A stretch of DNA of 64,000 nt from Legionella sainthelensi (lineage in GTDB: Bacteria > Pseudomonadota > Gammaproteobacteria > Legionellales > Legionellaceae): assembly GCF_900637685.1 (NCBI RefSeq), contig NZ_LR134388.1, positions 1-64,000 on the forward strand, in the 5' to 3' direction. The position numbers and the translations under genes are program-made. Positions 40,208 through 48,646 of the stretch are shown one piece after another (the stretch's first letter is position 1; every line of letters starts with the position of its first letter). The notes below the pieces were generated by a model. It ran no database searches. It was not told the DNA's origin and worked only from the letters and a program-made list of their open reading frames with translations.

Positions 40208-40498
40208 TTAAATTTTTATCTGGCTTTTTGAATCCTGGATAAAAATAAGATTTCTATCTTGACCTAATTGTTGGTGTGCTATTTCGCTCCTAATCGGATC
40301 AGTAAGATACCACTCCATAAAATTACCTTGATTCCTTAGGTCAAGATCCGAATAAATCTGAGTTCTCATTGCATCAATTTTTTGTAATAATATTTTAGCG
40401 CCGGGTTTTAATTCCATTTGATTGTATTGATCAATGTACTGATTCAGTCTGTTAATTATTCGATCATCTTCCCGATTAACAACTCGTTTTATACTCAT
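40208..40498 (-). CDS. Small helical protein upstream of the kinase gene
   Basis: A 96-residue unknown protein ending 20 bp before the kinase-like gene in the same direction, so probably co-transcribed. Its LKPGAKILLQKIDAMRTQI segment loosely resembles a segment of the kinase N-terminus (residues about 30-55 there), hinting at a shared helical module or an old gene split. No signal peptide. Could be a chaperone or regulator of the kinase, by inference only. Confidence 0.55.
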   Translation of the reverse strand: MSIKRVVNREDDRIINRLNQYIDQYNQMELKPGAKILLQKIDAMRTQIYSDLDLRNQGNFMEWYLTDPIRSEIAHQQLGQDRNLIFIQDSKSQIKI

Positions 40499-40812
40499 AA
40501 TACAGTACCTCTGTATTTAATCATTTGTTTTTATAATTTAATCACCATGAGAATTATTTGTACAATTCATTCTATTTATATGTGATATATATTGTGCAAA
40601 TATGTGATAGTTTTTAATCAATTAACGCGAGAAAATGAGGATGTCATCCAATAAAAATTAATACTCAAATAAAGCCGACAAATCTATGCGGTTGTGATCT
40701 AGCTATTAATCAATTGCAATTTTGGTAGGTTAAATTCAAAATTTTAGTTATTTTGGGCTATGCTATAGGAGAGATTTGGAATTTAGAGTCCAGTGCAACA
40801 TGGAGTGTATTC
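40499..40812. other. Divergent gap between the small helical gene and pirin
   Basis: About 314 AT-rich bases; promoters for both divergent genes should lie here. No repeat, RNA or open frame of note. Confidence 0.4.
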
Positions 40813-41640
40813 ATGCGCGAAATTAAAGTAGAGCGATTAATTAAAGGTATTTTAGTGCGAGAGGGCGCTGGTGTGAAATTACAGCGATATATTGGTATAG
40901 AGCGAACCAATGATTTTGAGCCTCTGCTCTTGCTTGATTATTTCAATAGTGCTGATCCATTGGACTACATGGCAGGGTTTCCTGATCATCCTCATCGTGG
41001 TTTTGAAACGATTACTTATTTGCTGGATGGTAGTATTACGCATGAAGACAACAAAGGCCATAAAGGAGTTATTAGTGCAGGAGATGTTCAGTGGATGACC
41101 GCTGGAAAAGGAATTATTCATTCAGAAATGCCCTCCGCGAATGGTCGATTACATGGATTACAGCTCTGGTTGAATTTACCCGCAGCAGAAAAAATGAAGC
41201 CAGCACGGTATCAAGAAATGTTAGGTGCGCAATTACCCATAGAAACCAATGATTCTGGCGCTCAGATTAAGGTTATTGCCGGTCAAACGGATATAGGTAC
41301 AAGTTCGCCCATTAATGGTATTGCAACAAATCCATTATTCTTTGATATTATTTTGCCTCCTGGCGCGAGTGTACAACAACATATTCCCAATGATTATCAG
41401 GCTATTCTCCTGGTGATTTCGGGAACCGTTCATATTGATGATCAATTGGTTCAACACGACACTCTGGCAAAATTAGGTTCAGGCGATGTGTTATTTTTAC
41501 GAGGTGAGACTGCCTGCCAATGTATTATGATTGCAGCTGCTCGAATTCATGAGCCTATAATGAGACATGGGCCTTTTGTGATGAATAATCAGGAAGAAAT
41601 AATACAAGCCATGGATGATTTCCGCAGTGGTAGATTCTGA
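40813..41640 (+). CDS. Pirin-family cupin protein
   Basis: A 275-residue bicupin. The N-terminal cupin has the iron ligands in FPDHPHRGFETITYLLDG and GIIHSEMP, both intact; the C-terminal cupin follows with IHEPIMRHGPFVMN near the end. Bacterial pirins include quercetin dioxygenases and regulators; the role here is unspecified. ATG at 40813 is chosen because the family starts close to the VERLIKG segment and TGGAG lies upstream; the frame is open further 5' to a TTG at 40753. Confidence 0.88.
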   Translation: MREIKVERLIKGILVREGAGVKLQRYIGIERTNDFEPLLLLDYFNSADPLDYMAGFPDHPHRGFETITYLLDGSITHEDNKGHKGVISAGDVQWMTAGKGIIHSEMPSANGRLHGLQLWLNLPAAEKMKPARYQEMLGAQLPIETNDSGAQIKVIAGQTDIGTSSPINGIATNPLFFDIILPPGASVQQHIPNDYQAILLVISGTVHIDDQLVQHDTLAKLGSGDVLFLRGETACQCIMIAAARIHEPIMRHGPFVMNNQEEIIQAMDDFRSGRF

Positions 41641-41749
41641 GATCTAATTCAATCATGATTAATTTCTTGAAGTAGGTTTTTCAGAAATTTGGTCTAAAAT
41701 GGATTAGTAGGGATAACTTTAGATGGATATATGCAAGTGAATAGGAGCA

Positions 41750-42124
41750 ATGCCTATGCACCCAAGAAAAGAGCAATCAGCCAAAGAAATTTATAATATT
41801 GTCGATCAATATTGCGAAGCAAATATACGTGCTAAATATCATACAACCTCTGCCATATCTTTTGTTCTTGGTATTTCAGATGTTGATGCTCAGAAATTAA
41901 TTAATAAAATTGTGATCGCATTACCGGATTGTTTTTTTTATTTGGCCAAACCCGAGCGAATTAGTGAAATGATCAATTTTATTGCTCAGCAATATTTACT
42001 TTTTCAAGCTCAAGAAAATATCAATGATGAATTATTTCCTAGCATGCTTATTAATTTCGTTAATAATTTAGTAGAAGAAATTATGCTTCGTTATTACTCA
42101 TTTGTTGAAGCAGGTGATTTATGA
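41750..42124 (+). CDS. Unknown 124-residue protein
   Basis: Small soluble, helical protein of unknown family; no signal peptide or membrane segment. AGGAG lies just before ATG 41750 (3 bp) and 9 bp before a second ATG at 41756, so the start is uncertain by two codons. Its stop overlaps the next start (ATGA), so the two are coupled. Confidence 0.65.
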   Translation: MPMHPRKEQSAKEIYNIVDQYCEANIRAKYHTTSAISFVLGISDVDAQKLINKIVIALPDCFFYLAKPERISEMINFIAQQYLLFQAQENINDELFPSMLINFVNNLVEEIMLRYYSFVEAGDL

Positions 42125-43065
42125 AAAGAGAAGAAATAATTCAAGCAATCGGATTGAGCAATGATGATTTAAATGACCTATGTTTATTGGATAAAATAAT
42201 CACTCACTCTGAGCCACATTATGAGCTAGGTGCTGAGGAAAAAAATCGCGTTGTTGTTTTTTTAGAAAAATCGATAGGCAATATGGAATTAAACAAAAAG
42301 TTACTGGAGTTGGGGAAGTTAAAACAACAAGATACAGGGATCAGCTTTAATCTGAACCGCTTGTTAAGACATGTAACGTTTAAATCGAGACACTGGGATG
42401 AAATCCGATTTAGCCAATATGAAAATATAACTTTAGCCAAACGTGGCGCTTTATTTGACCTTGCATCTTTGGTGTCCGATTTGTCGCTATTTGAACGTAT
42501 AGATTTATTCATTGATTCTTCTCTTTTGTCCCAAATTTATAAGGATGCAAAAAAGGCATCAGAGGAGGGTTTTTCTAAAGAGCTTACTGCCTATCCATAT
42601 ATGGTTTTTGAAATTAAGGCAATGAAAGGCGCTCCCATGGTACCAAATATGAATTATCGAAAAGACGAATTTGTTTTAACCGAGTTTTTGTATAGTGAAG
42701 AATACAGAATTAAGTTGGATAAATTAATTCAAAATGATGAAATAAAAGCGGACTTAAAAAAATATTTTGGGGATGATTGGTTGCAACAGCTAGAAAATAA
42801 ATTTGCTTTGCTTCAACGTGAAATCCATGATACGGAGTTAATTGGACCTCTTCATCATGGCGACTTTCACTCTGGGACTTCCATAGAGAAATCTTGCCAC
42901 GCTAAAGAGAGAAGTTGCGCTATGCTTATTTGTTCTCCATTCGTAGGGGTGTGTACGGTTACAGCGATTAAGGCGTTAAATACCCAGATTGTACAGGAGC
43001 TAAAAATAAAGGGGTACAAGAAATACCCCCGCATATCCTTCAATTGCCTATTAGCGAAAAAATAA
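42121..43065 (+). CDS. Unknown protein with a probable 3' frameshift
   Basis: The open frame encodes 314 residues of unknown family, coupled to the preceding gene by ATGA. The first 290 residues are charged and helical with FDLASLVSDLSLFERIDLF and GPLHHGDFHSGTS segments. The end (YKKYPRISFNCLLAKK) looks unnatural. In the -1 frame from about 42975 to 43133 a protein-like stretch continues (VQEIPPHILQLPISEKI, LSPADFLDVLDKCQALERLP). I infer one base was gained or lost between about 42970 and 43020, so the gene may be a recent pseudogene or may use a different end. Sequencing error is also possible. Confidence 0.55.
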   Translation: MKREEIIQAIGLSNDDLNDLCLLDKIITHSEPHYELGAEEKNRVVVFLEKSIGNMELNKKLLELGKLKQQDTGISFNLNRLLRHVTFKSRHWDEIRFSQYENITLAKRGALFDLASLVSDLSLFERIDLFIDSSLLSQIYKDAKKASEEGFSKELTAYPYMVFEIKAMKGAPMVPNMNYRKDEFVLTEFLYSEEYRIKLDKLIQNDEIKADLKKYFGDDWLQQLENKFALLQREIHDTELIGPLHHGDFHSGTSIEKSCHAKERSCAMLICSPFVGVCTVTAIKALNTQIVQELKIKGYKKYPRISFNCLLAKK

Positions 43066-43193
43066 AAACGTTGTCTCCCGCAGACTTTCTTGATGTATTA
43101 GATAAGTGTCAGGCTTTAGAGCGTTTGCCTTGAGCTACTTAACGATCGACATAAAAAATCAAGTTATCATCTGGCTCTTATTTCGAACTCGCG

Positions 43194-44594
43194 TTATCTA
43201 AGCCACTCGGTTAACAAGGATTCCATTTTTTTTCGTGCATCCTTTAGCGAATCAGAGTCAACCGATGAGGGGCTGTGTAAATCATTGCAATGAGCTTCCC
43301 CTTGAATTAATTGATAAGTCAATCTTGGATTAATCGCATTCCCATTTTTTTCTGCTAGAGATAAAGTAGACCAGGGATCATTCTCTCCATTTGTAAAATA
43401 AATATTGGAAGCCAGTATATCCATCAAGGGAAAATAAAAGGTATTGTTAAGTTCCATCGTATGGGCGGACTCAGTTAATCCGAACAGTCGTTGGCATACA
43501 TTGTAGTGATAATCCAGATTAATCAATGACGAGCGCGTAGAAAGAGCTGGGTCGGGATTCGCATTTTGCCAATATCCATATTCTTTACAAGATTGATAGT
43601 ACCATTGACGCATCCCTAAACCGTTTTGATAATCATGTGGATTTTCACTCATTGCTCCTTGTGCCGTCATTTCTACCGCCGTAGTGCTCATATCTTTATA
43701 AAGCTTTTTAGCAAAATATGCATAACCTTCAAGTGGTGTTGGATGCTCAGAAAGGCTAGAGCAGAACGCATCGCGCATTCCGTATTGCACTGCAGCAGCG
43801 CCGGTATCTGCAATTAAATATAAAAAGTCAACGGGATCTTCCACTGTGGCTGCATCAAAAAGCGACTTTATTTGAGCAAATGTCACAGTGTCTCTTAAGC
43901 TTGCTTCTACCTGGTTGACTACTTCGCGCATTTGATTGGCACATTGTAAACCAGCAACTTGGGTAACATGAGCATCATATTCGATGAAATTTTCCTTGGC
44001 CATGACAGGGGCTGAAGATGCTAATGCGCCTACAACTAAATAAGGAAATTTCAAGCGATAATATGCGGACAAGGAACCTGGATAAGAGCCTCCAAAAGCA
44101 ACCCATTTCCCATGCCAATTCTTTTCACCTGTTAAATGGCGCTGGAAATAAGCCAAATCATCCAGCGCAGCTTCTGTAGTTAAATAGCGTAAGTCATTGG
44201 TTGATAGTGAGTTAAAAGGTAGGCTTTCACCATAATAGCGATGCTCTAGGGCGACTAATTTGGCATTAAATTTTTGAGCATAATTTCTAATCGCTCCATT
44301 CAGTGCTCGTTTGCTGCACGCAGATTCACCACAAATATAAAAAAAGACGGGTGAATCATCTTTAGGCCCGTATGTTTCATCAATATAGTAACGTTGAGAA
44401 AAAGTACCCGTAGCAGGGTTGTTGTGATCGATTAATTGCTTAAAATAAGCAAGTTGAATGGTTTTTTCTGCAATTAATGGCGCTTTTTCTTCTTGCATTT
44501 GCTGCACATAACGCTCCACTATTCCTGCATGAGTCAGGGAAAAAGCAGAACAAAGACCGAGGAAAAGTAGAGTATTTTTTTGAGTAAACATCAT
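43194..44594 (-). CDS. Secreted S28-family serine peptidase
   Basis: Prolyl-carboxypeptidase-like serine peptidase of about 466 residues. The signal peptide (LLFLGLCSAFSLTHA) begins at the ATG near 44594, which has AAGGAC 7 bp upstream; upstream frame to 44669 is probably untranslated. S28 features: FFYICGESACS, LVALEHRYYGES, nucleophile GGSYPGSLSAYYR, SSAPV, then the Asp in FTNGENDPWS and the His in GEAHCNDLHSP. S28 peptidases cleave after proline and are mainly eukaryotic or from intracellular/predatory bacteria. The signal peptide points to export, possibly by type II secretion. Confidence 0.9.
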   Translation of the reverse strand: MMFTQKNTLLFLGLCSAFSLTHAGIVERYVQQMQEEKAPLIAEKTIQLAYFKQLIDHNNPATGTFSQRYYIDETYGPKDDSPVFFYICGESACSKRALNGAIRNYAQKFNAKLVALEHRYYGESLPFNSLSTNDLRYLTTEAALDDLAYFQRHLTGEKNWHGKWVAFGGSYPGSLSAYYRLKFPYLVVGALASSAPVMAKENFIEYDAHVTQVAGLQCANQMREVVNQVEASLRDTVTFAQIKSLFDAATVEDPVDFLYLIADTGAAAVQYGMRDAFCSSLSEHPTPLEGYAYFAKKLYKDMSTTAVEMTAQGAMSENPHDYQNGLGMRQWYYQSCKEYGYWQNANPDPALSTRSSLINLDYHYNVCQRLFGLTESAHTMELNNTFYFPLMDILASNIYFTNGENDPWSTLSLAEKNGNAINPRLTYQLIQGEAHCNDLHSPSSVDSDSLKDARKKMESLLTEWLR

Positions 44595-44867
44595 ATGCAT
44601 CGTCCTTAATGGTTTATATACTTCTATGTCTAAAATGAATCCAAGATTCGACCGGTTTATCTCAATCATTCATTCGACGCTTTGAGCGTGCCAAAGAGAT
44701 TGCAAAAATATCGGGCGAATTAGATTGTGCGCTATCATAAATTATTTTTAAGATTCATTGTATAACTACCTGGTTTTTTGACGTTTTTTGTTAATGATTG
44801 GTTGTATTTTAATGGTATCGAGAATATATTAGTTAACTTTGTGTTTTGAAATGTCTATGGATGGATT

Positions 44868-46025
44868 ATGACTAAAAAATTCTTCTTAACCACCTCTCTT
44901 GTCGCAGCGCTTAATTTTGGGGGTGGTCTAAGCTATGCGGGAACAACTATCTGGGGTTTGAGTAATGTTCCTAAGGTAAATAGCAAATCCTCTGCACCCT
45001 ATACAGTTTATCTGGGCTCTTATACAAGTCAGAAGAATGCTCGGAAAATGCAATCCAAGTTACAGGCAAAAGGATATAATGCCAAGATCAAAAAGAAAAG
45101 AAACTTCTATGTAGTGTATGTTGGCCCCTTCAAAACACTCCAAGCAGTACATCAGCTCGCGCCAACGACACATAATCACCCGCAAGCCACCAGTATTAAA
45201 CATACAAAATCTAGCTCCATAGATGCTTCTGCAACTAAGTCTGCGCACCATCATGAGAAACAGGTTGAGCAAGTTCCTTCGTCGACTCAATATGTTTTAA
45301 AAAATGGAGCGCATAATGAGATTAAGTGTAAAGATTGCCAGCTAGAACACAATCAGTGGTTTGTTCAATTACAAGGTGGTGCGATTTTCCCTTTAAATCT
45401 AGGGTCAATTTTAGTGAGCAATGGGTCTAACTTCCCGGCTCCGGCAAATGTAGATAGATACTCAACCAATCAATCCAGTCAAGGCACTATTGCTCTGACA
45501 ATCGGTAATCGAATCGCAACACAATCTTCATTAATAAACCATTATACTTTGAGCGGACGGTTACAATATGTATTTGAAGCGGATGCAGGCAATAGCATTA
45601 TGCAATATAGTTTGCCAGAATTCCTTAATTACAGTTATGACTGGAAGCTTTCTACGCTTGCTTTAACCGCGGATACTAAATTGAATTTATTTAATTTCTC
45701 CAAATTTTCACCTTATGTGAATGGTGGATTAGGAGTATCTTTTAATGAAGCTCGAGCATTTAACGAAACAGCTTTTCCAGGCATAACTCCCCGAGTTAGC
45801 CCCGCATATACAAATCATACTTTAACTCAGTTTACCTACCATGTTGGCGCTGGTTTAGATTTCTTATTCGTGCCAAATTGGTTATTTTCAGCAGGATATG
45901 AGTTTGAGTCATTCGGTGATTTCTCATCAGGAAAAGGGAGGTCTACATGGGCTGGAGAATCTTTGCGATTGAATTCATACCAAACAAATACCCTTTTGTT
46001 TGGTGTAACTTATCTTATGAATTAA
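44868..46025 (+). CDS. SPOR-domain outer-membrane beta-barrel protein
   Basis: A 385-residue exported protein: signal peptide about 1-24, a SPOR domain about 43-105 (PYTVYLGSYTSQKNARKMQSKL and FYVVYVGPFKT), a His-rich linker (about 107-140), and a C-terminal OMP beta-barrel from about 160 with alternating aromatic strands, NGGLGVSFN, GAGLDFLFVPNWLFSAGYEFES and a final strand ending LFGVTYLMN. SPOR domains bind denuded septal peptidoglycan, so this may tether the barrel at division sites. The barrel resembles the 54197 product. The domain combination is unusual. Confidence 0.8.
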   Translation: MTKKFFLTTSLVAALNFGGGLSYAGTTIWGLSNVPKVNSKSSAPYTVYLGSYTSQKNARKMQSKLQAKGYNAKIKKKRNFYVVYVGPFKTLQAVHQLAPTTHNHPQATSIKHTKSSSIDASATKSAHHHEKQVEQVPSSTQYVLKNGAHNEIKCKDCQLEHNQWFVQLQGGAIFPLNLGSILVSNGSNFPAPANVDRYSTNQSSQGTIALTIGNRIATQSSLINHYTLSGRLQYVFEADAGNSIMQYSLPEFLNYSYDWKLSTLALTADTKLNLFNFSKFSPYVNGGLGVSFNEARAFNETAFPGITPRVSPAYTNHTLTQFTYHVGAGLDFLFVPNWLFSAGYEFESFGDFSSGKGRSTWAGESLRLNSYQTNTLLFGVTYLMN

Positions 46026-46120
46026 TAAAAGGTTTTAATTGAATAGCTATGGAATGAGATAGGTAACAGGTAGTTTGAAGTAGGCCCATGAGCTTATTTA
46101 TAGTCTAACGATTGTGAAGG

Positions 46121-48487
46121 ATGAGTATGGATATTATACGCACTAATACTGCACTACTATTGTCAATGTTTTTAATGAAGGGCTATGCAGCGGTCGATCC
46201 AGTCGCTTGGTCTCTTTTTCCAGAAAAAGGCTTTCCTGAAGTAAGCCGAGGTGAGACAACCTCAGTGGTTTACACTTTAGCTGTGAACCCAAGATTCCCA
46301 GGACCGGTAGTTCTTCATACCCAGTTTGATAAGATTGGTGGTACGTTTGCTATTACAGATAAGTGTAATAATGTGACGGTAAAACCTGGGGGTAAATGCC
46401 AGGTTATTATTCAGTTTACTGCCAGTAAATCAACTCCATCTTCGATTCAGATGAGTTATCAATACAATAATAACGTGATAAAACTATCCAGATTAAATAC
46501 ATCTGTCACTGAAGTTCAAGAAAATGTGGTGGGTGCCATCTCTAATTTACCCACCCAATTTACCCTCAGTAATCCAGAACAACAGCCTGTGTTTAGCGTT
46601 ACCTATACAAATAAGGGAGCAGCTAGTGTTATGGGTTATGCAGGGAATTCAGCGGGAACTAACCTTCTATCAGCTACTCCTGAAAGTGTCGCTACCGTGT
46701 CTGTTGTTGCTGGTGGAAACGGTTGTGGAACGATTAATAATCCGATTACTCTTGCTCCGGGTAATAGCTGTTCTATTAGTGGACGATTAACGCCACATGC
46801 CGTGGGAAATCTCACGGTAGGAGGGTTGTTTACTTATAATAACGGGGCAAATACTGTAAATCCTACAGGTGAGACAAAGGTAGTAAATGGCTCAGGGCAG
46901 TGTCAGTTGTCTGCTTCTACAAACTTGTTGTTCCATAGCCCAACTTATCAATATTCAGACAATGTGCTTCAATTTAAATTTACAAACCCATGTGCTACAG
47001 CAGTGACTTTAGGTACAGTTAGCTATACTTATACAGGCGCCTCTTCAAGCATTACGCCGGGGGAGCAATACGATCAGTGTTCCAACACGACTCTTGCTAC
47101 AAACGATAGTTGTACTGTGCTTGTCTCTGTTATTCCGCAGGCCATAGGCTCATTGAGCGTCAGTGCACAAGTTACAGCGGACTCAATGACTACCACCGCG
47201 ACAGCCTCTACAACGGTGCAAGCTCCTGGTTATACACACAAGGTTACTTTTATAAATCAATGTTCATTTCCAGTATGGTATGGTGTTTCACAACCATCAG
47301 GTAGTGTTGACCCAACACAAAATCCTTCCCCTGATGCTTATTTATTGGCGCCTCAAGTTGATGGGCAGGTGTCTGCTGCCAAATCCATTACCATAACAGG
47401 TTCTTATAATGGTCAATTTTTTCCAAGAACAGGATGTTCACAGCAAAGTCCAAGCTCTAACTTTATATGTGCAACGGGCGATTGTGGTTCTGGAGCAAAT
47501 GCCCAATGTCCAAATGGAAATGTCTATGAGCCTTACACTCGAGTAGAGGAAACCTTTACCTCAACATCACAAGGGGGATATGATGTTTCTTTAATTAATG
47601 GTGCCAGTATTCCTGCTGAGCTAAAAGGACTAGGACCTCAGTCTTCTCAGAGCAGTTCGCCAGCAGCTCCCTATGTATGTTCTGGTGCTGGTGCGCCGAT
47701 TCAACCTCCTTACACTCCCTTTACCCCTCAATATCCACCTCCACCTCCACCTGCCGGTCCTAATAACCCACCTCTAACTCCACTAGGTAGTTGTTCGTGG
47801 CAATATACTGCGCCTTCCTCCTCACCCTTGTTTAATTTTGTTTCGAACACAACAACGGTTACGGATTGCAGCAGCTGTTCATCTCCTAATGTATGTGGAT
47901 TGGCGTTTCAAAGTACACCATCTACTGGTAATGTTGTATTAGCATGTGGTAATTTGCTTGGATATTGGACTATTAATCAACTGTGCTCAGGTAACGTGAC
48001 TTATCTAGGTGCTAATCCAGCAATGAATCCCAGCACGGTTTTTAATTGCAATAGTCCTATAACCAACTATTCCACTCAAAGTTATCCCACAGGGACAACG
48101 GCTTATGATATTTATTCTTGTACCCCGCAAGGTTCATCTCTTGAGAGTTGCTACAATAATAATAATTCAACTTGTTGCGGGGCAGTTGATTGGAATACAA
48201 CGATGCCTTATTTAACTTGGGAGACACAACAGGCGTATACCTCAAATACTGATTGGATTAATGGTGGCAGTGGTTCGAGTACCTCTAGACTTTCACCAAC
48301 GCCGCAACAATCTATTCAGTGGTTAAAGGATGCTTGTCCAACAGCGTATTCCTATCCTTTTGACGATCATTCAAGTACATTTAATTGTAATACCTCTGAT
48401 GCAGCACAACAAAATCAGGTCAATATGGATTTTGAAATTGTATTTTGTCCAGGAGGGGTTATTGGCGCTTTAAGTCAAAATCCTTAG
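46121..48487 (+). CDS. Secreted thaumatin-domain protein with Ig-like repeats
   Basis: A 788-residue exported protein. The signal peptide covers about 1-23. About residues 25-370 contain three Ig-like modules, each with a CxVxV or CTVLVS-type strand (CQVIIQFT, CSISGRLTP, CTVLVSVIP). From about 376 a thaumatin-like domain follows: VTFINQCSFPVWYGV, CATGDCGSG with the cysteine pattern, a Pro-rich loop (about 530-560), and the classic end SIQWLKDACPTAYSYPFDDHSSTFNC. Thaumatin-like proteins bind or hydrolyse beta-glucans in plants; such a module in an amoeba parasite may bind host glycans. This is inference. Secretion route (type II) likewise. Confidence 0.82.
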   Translation: MSMDIIRTNTALLLSMFLMKGYAAVDPVAWSLFPEKGFPEVSRGETTSVVYTLAVNPRFPGPVVLHTQFDKIGGTFAITDKCNNVTVKPGGKCQVIIQFTASKSTPSSIQMSYQYNNNVIKLSRLNTSVTEVQENVVGAISNLPTQFTLSNPEQQPVFSVTYTNKGAASVMGYAGNSAGTNLLSATPESVATVSVVAGGNGCGTINNPITLAPGNSCSISGRLTPHAVGNLTVGGLFTYNNGANTVNPTGETKVVNGSGQCQLSASTNLLFHSPTYQYSDNVLQFKFTNPCATAVTLGTVSYTYTGASSSITPGEQYDQCSNTTLATNDSCTVLVSVIPQAIGSLSVSAQVTADSMTTTATASTTVQAPGYTHKVTFINQCSFPVWYGVSQPSGSVDPTQNPSPDAYLLAPQVDGQVSAAKSITITGSYNGQFFPRTGCSQQSPSSNFICATGDCGSGANAQCPNGNVYEPYTRVEETFTSTSQGGYDVSLINGASIPAELKGLGPQSSQSSSPAAPYVCSGAGAPIQPPYTPFTPQYPPPPPPAGPNNPPLTPLGSCSWQYTAPSSSPLFNFVSNTTTVTDCSSCSSPNVCGLAFQSTPSTGNVVLACGNLLGYWTINQLCSGNVTYLGANPAMNPSTVFNCNSPITNYSTQSYPTGTTAYDIYSCTPQGSSLESCYNNNNSTCCGAVDWNTTMPYLTWETQQAYTSNTDWINGGSGSSTSRLSPTPQQSIQWLKDACPTAYSYPFDDHSSTFNCNTSDAAQQNQVNMDFEIVFCPGGVIGALSQNP

Positions 48488-48530
48488 GTAATAGTTCCAA
48501 TTTCAAGACACTTCTTCCTGCTCCTCTTTT

Positions 48531-48557
48531 GAGAGTGGTTTTTAAGCAAAACCGCTC
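48531..48557 (+). terminator. Hairpin after the thaumatin-domain gene
   Basis: AGAGTGGTTTT (48531-48541) and AAAACCGCTCT (48547-48557) pair with one T.G wobble. The following bases TAAAAAG do not give a T-run, so it may be a weak or transcript-stabilising terminator. Confidence 0.45.
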
Positions 48558-48646
48558 TTAAAAAGGGTTCGGCTAACTTCTTTTACTTGTTAGTTGTTTA
48601 TTATTGTGACATTATGGTGCCATTCTAAGTTTGTTGGGCTATTTTT

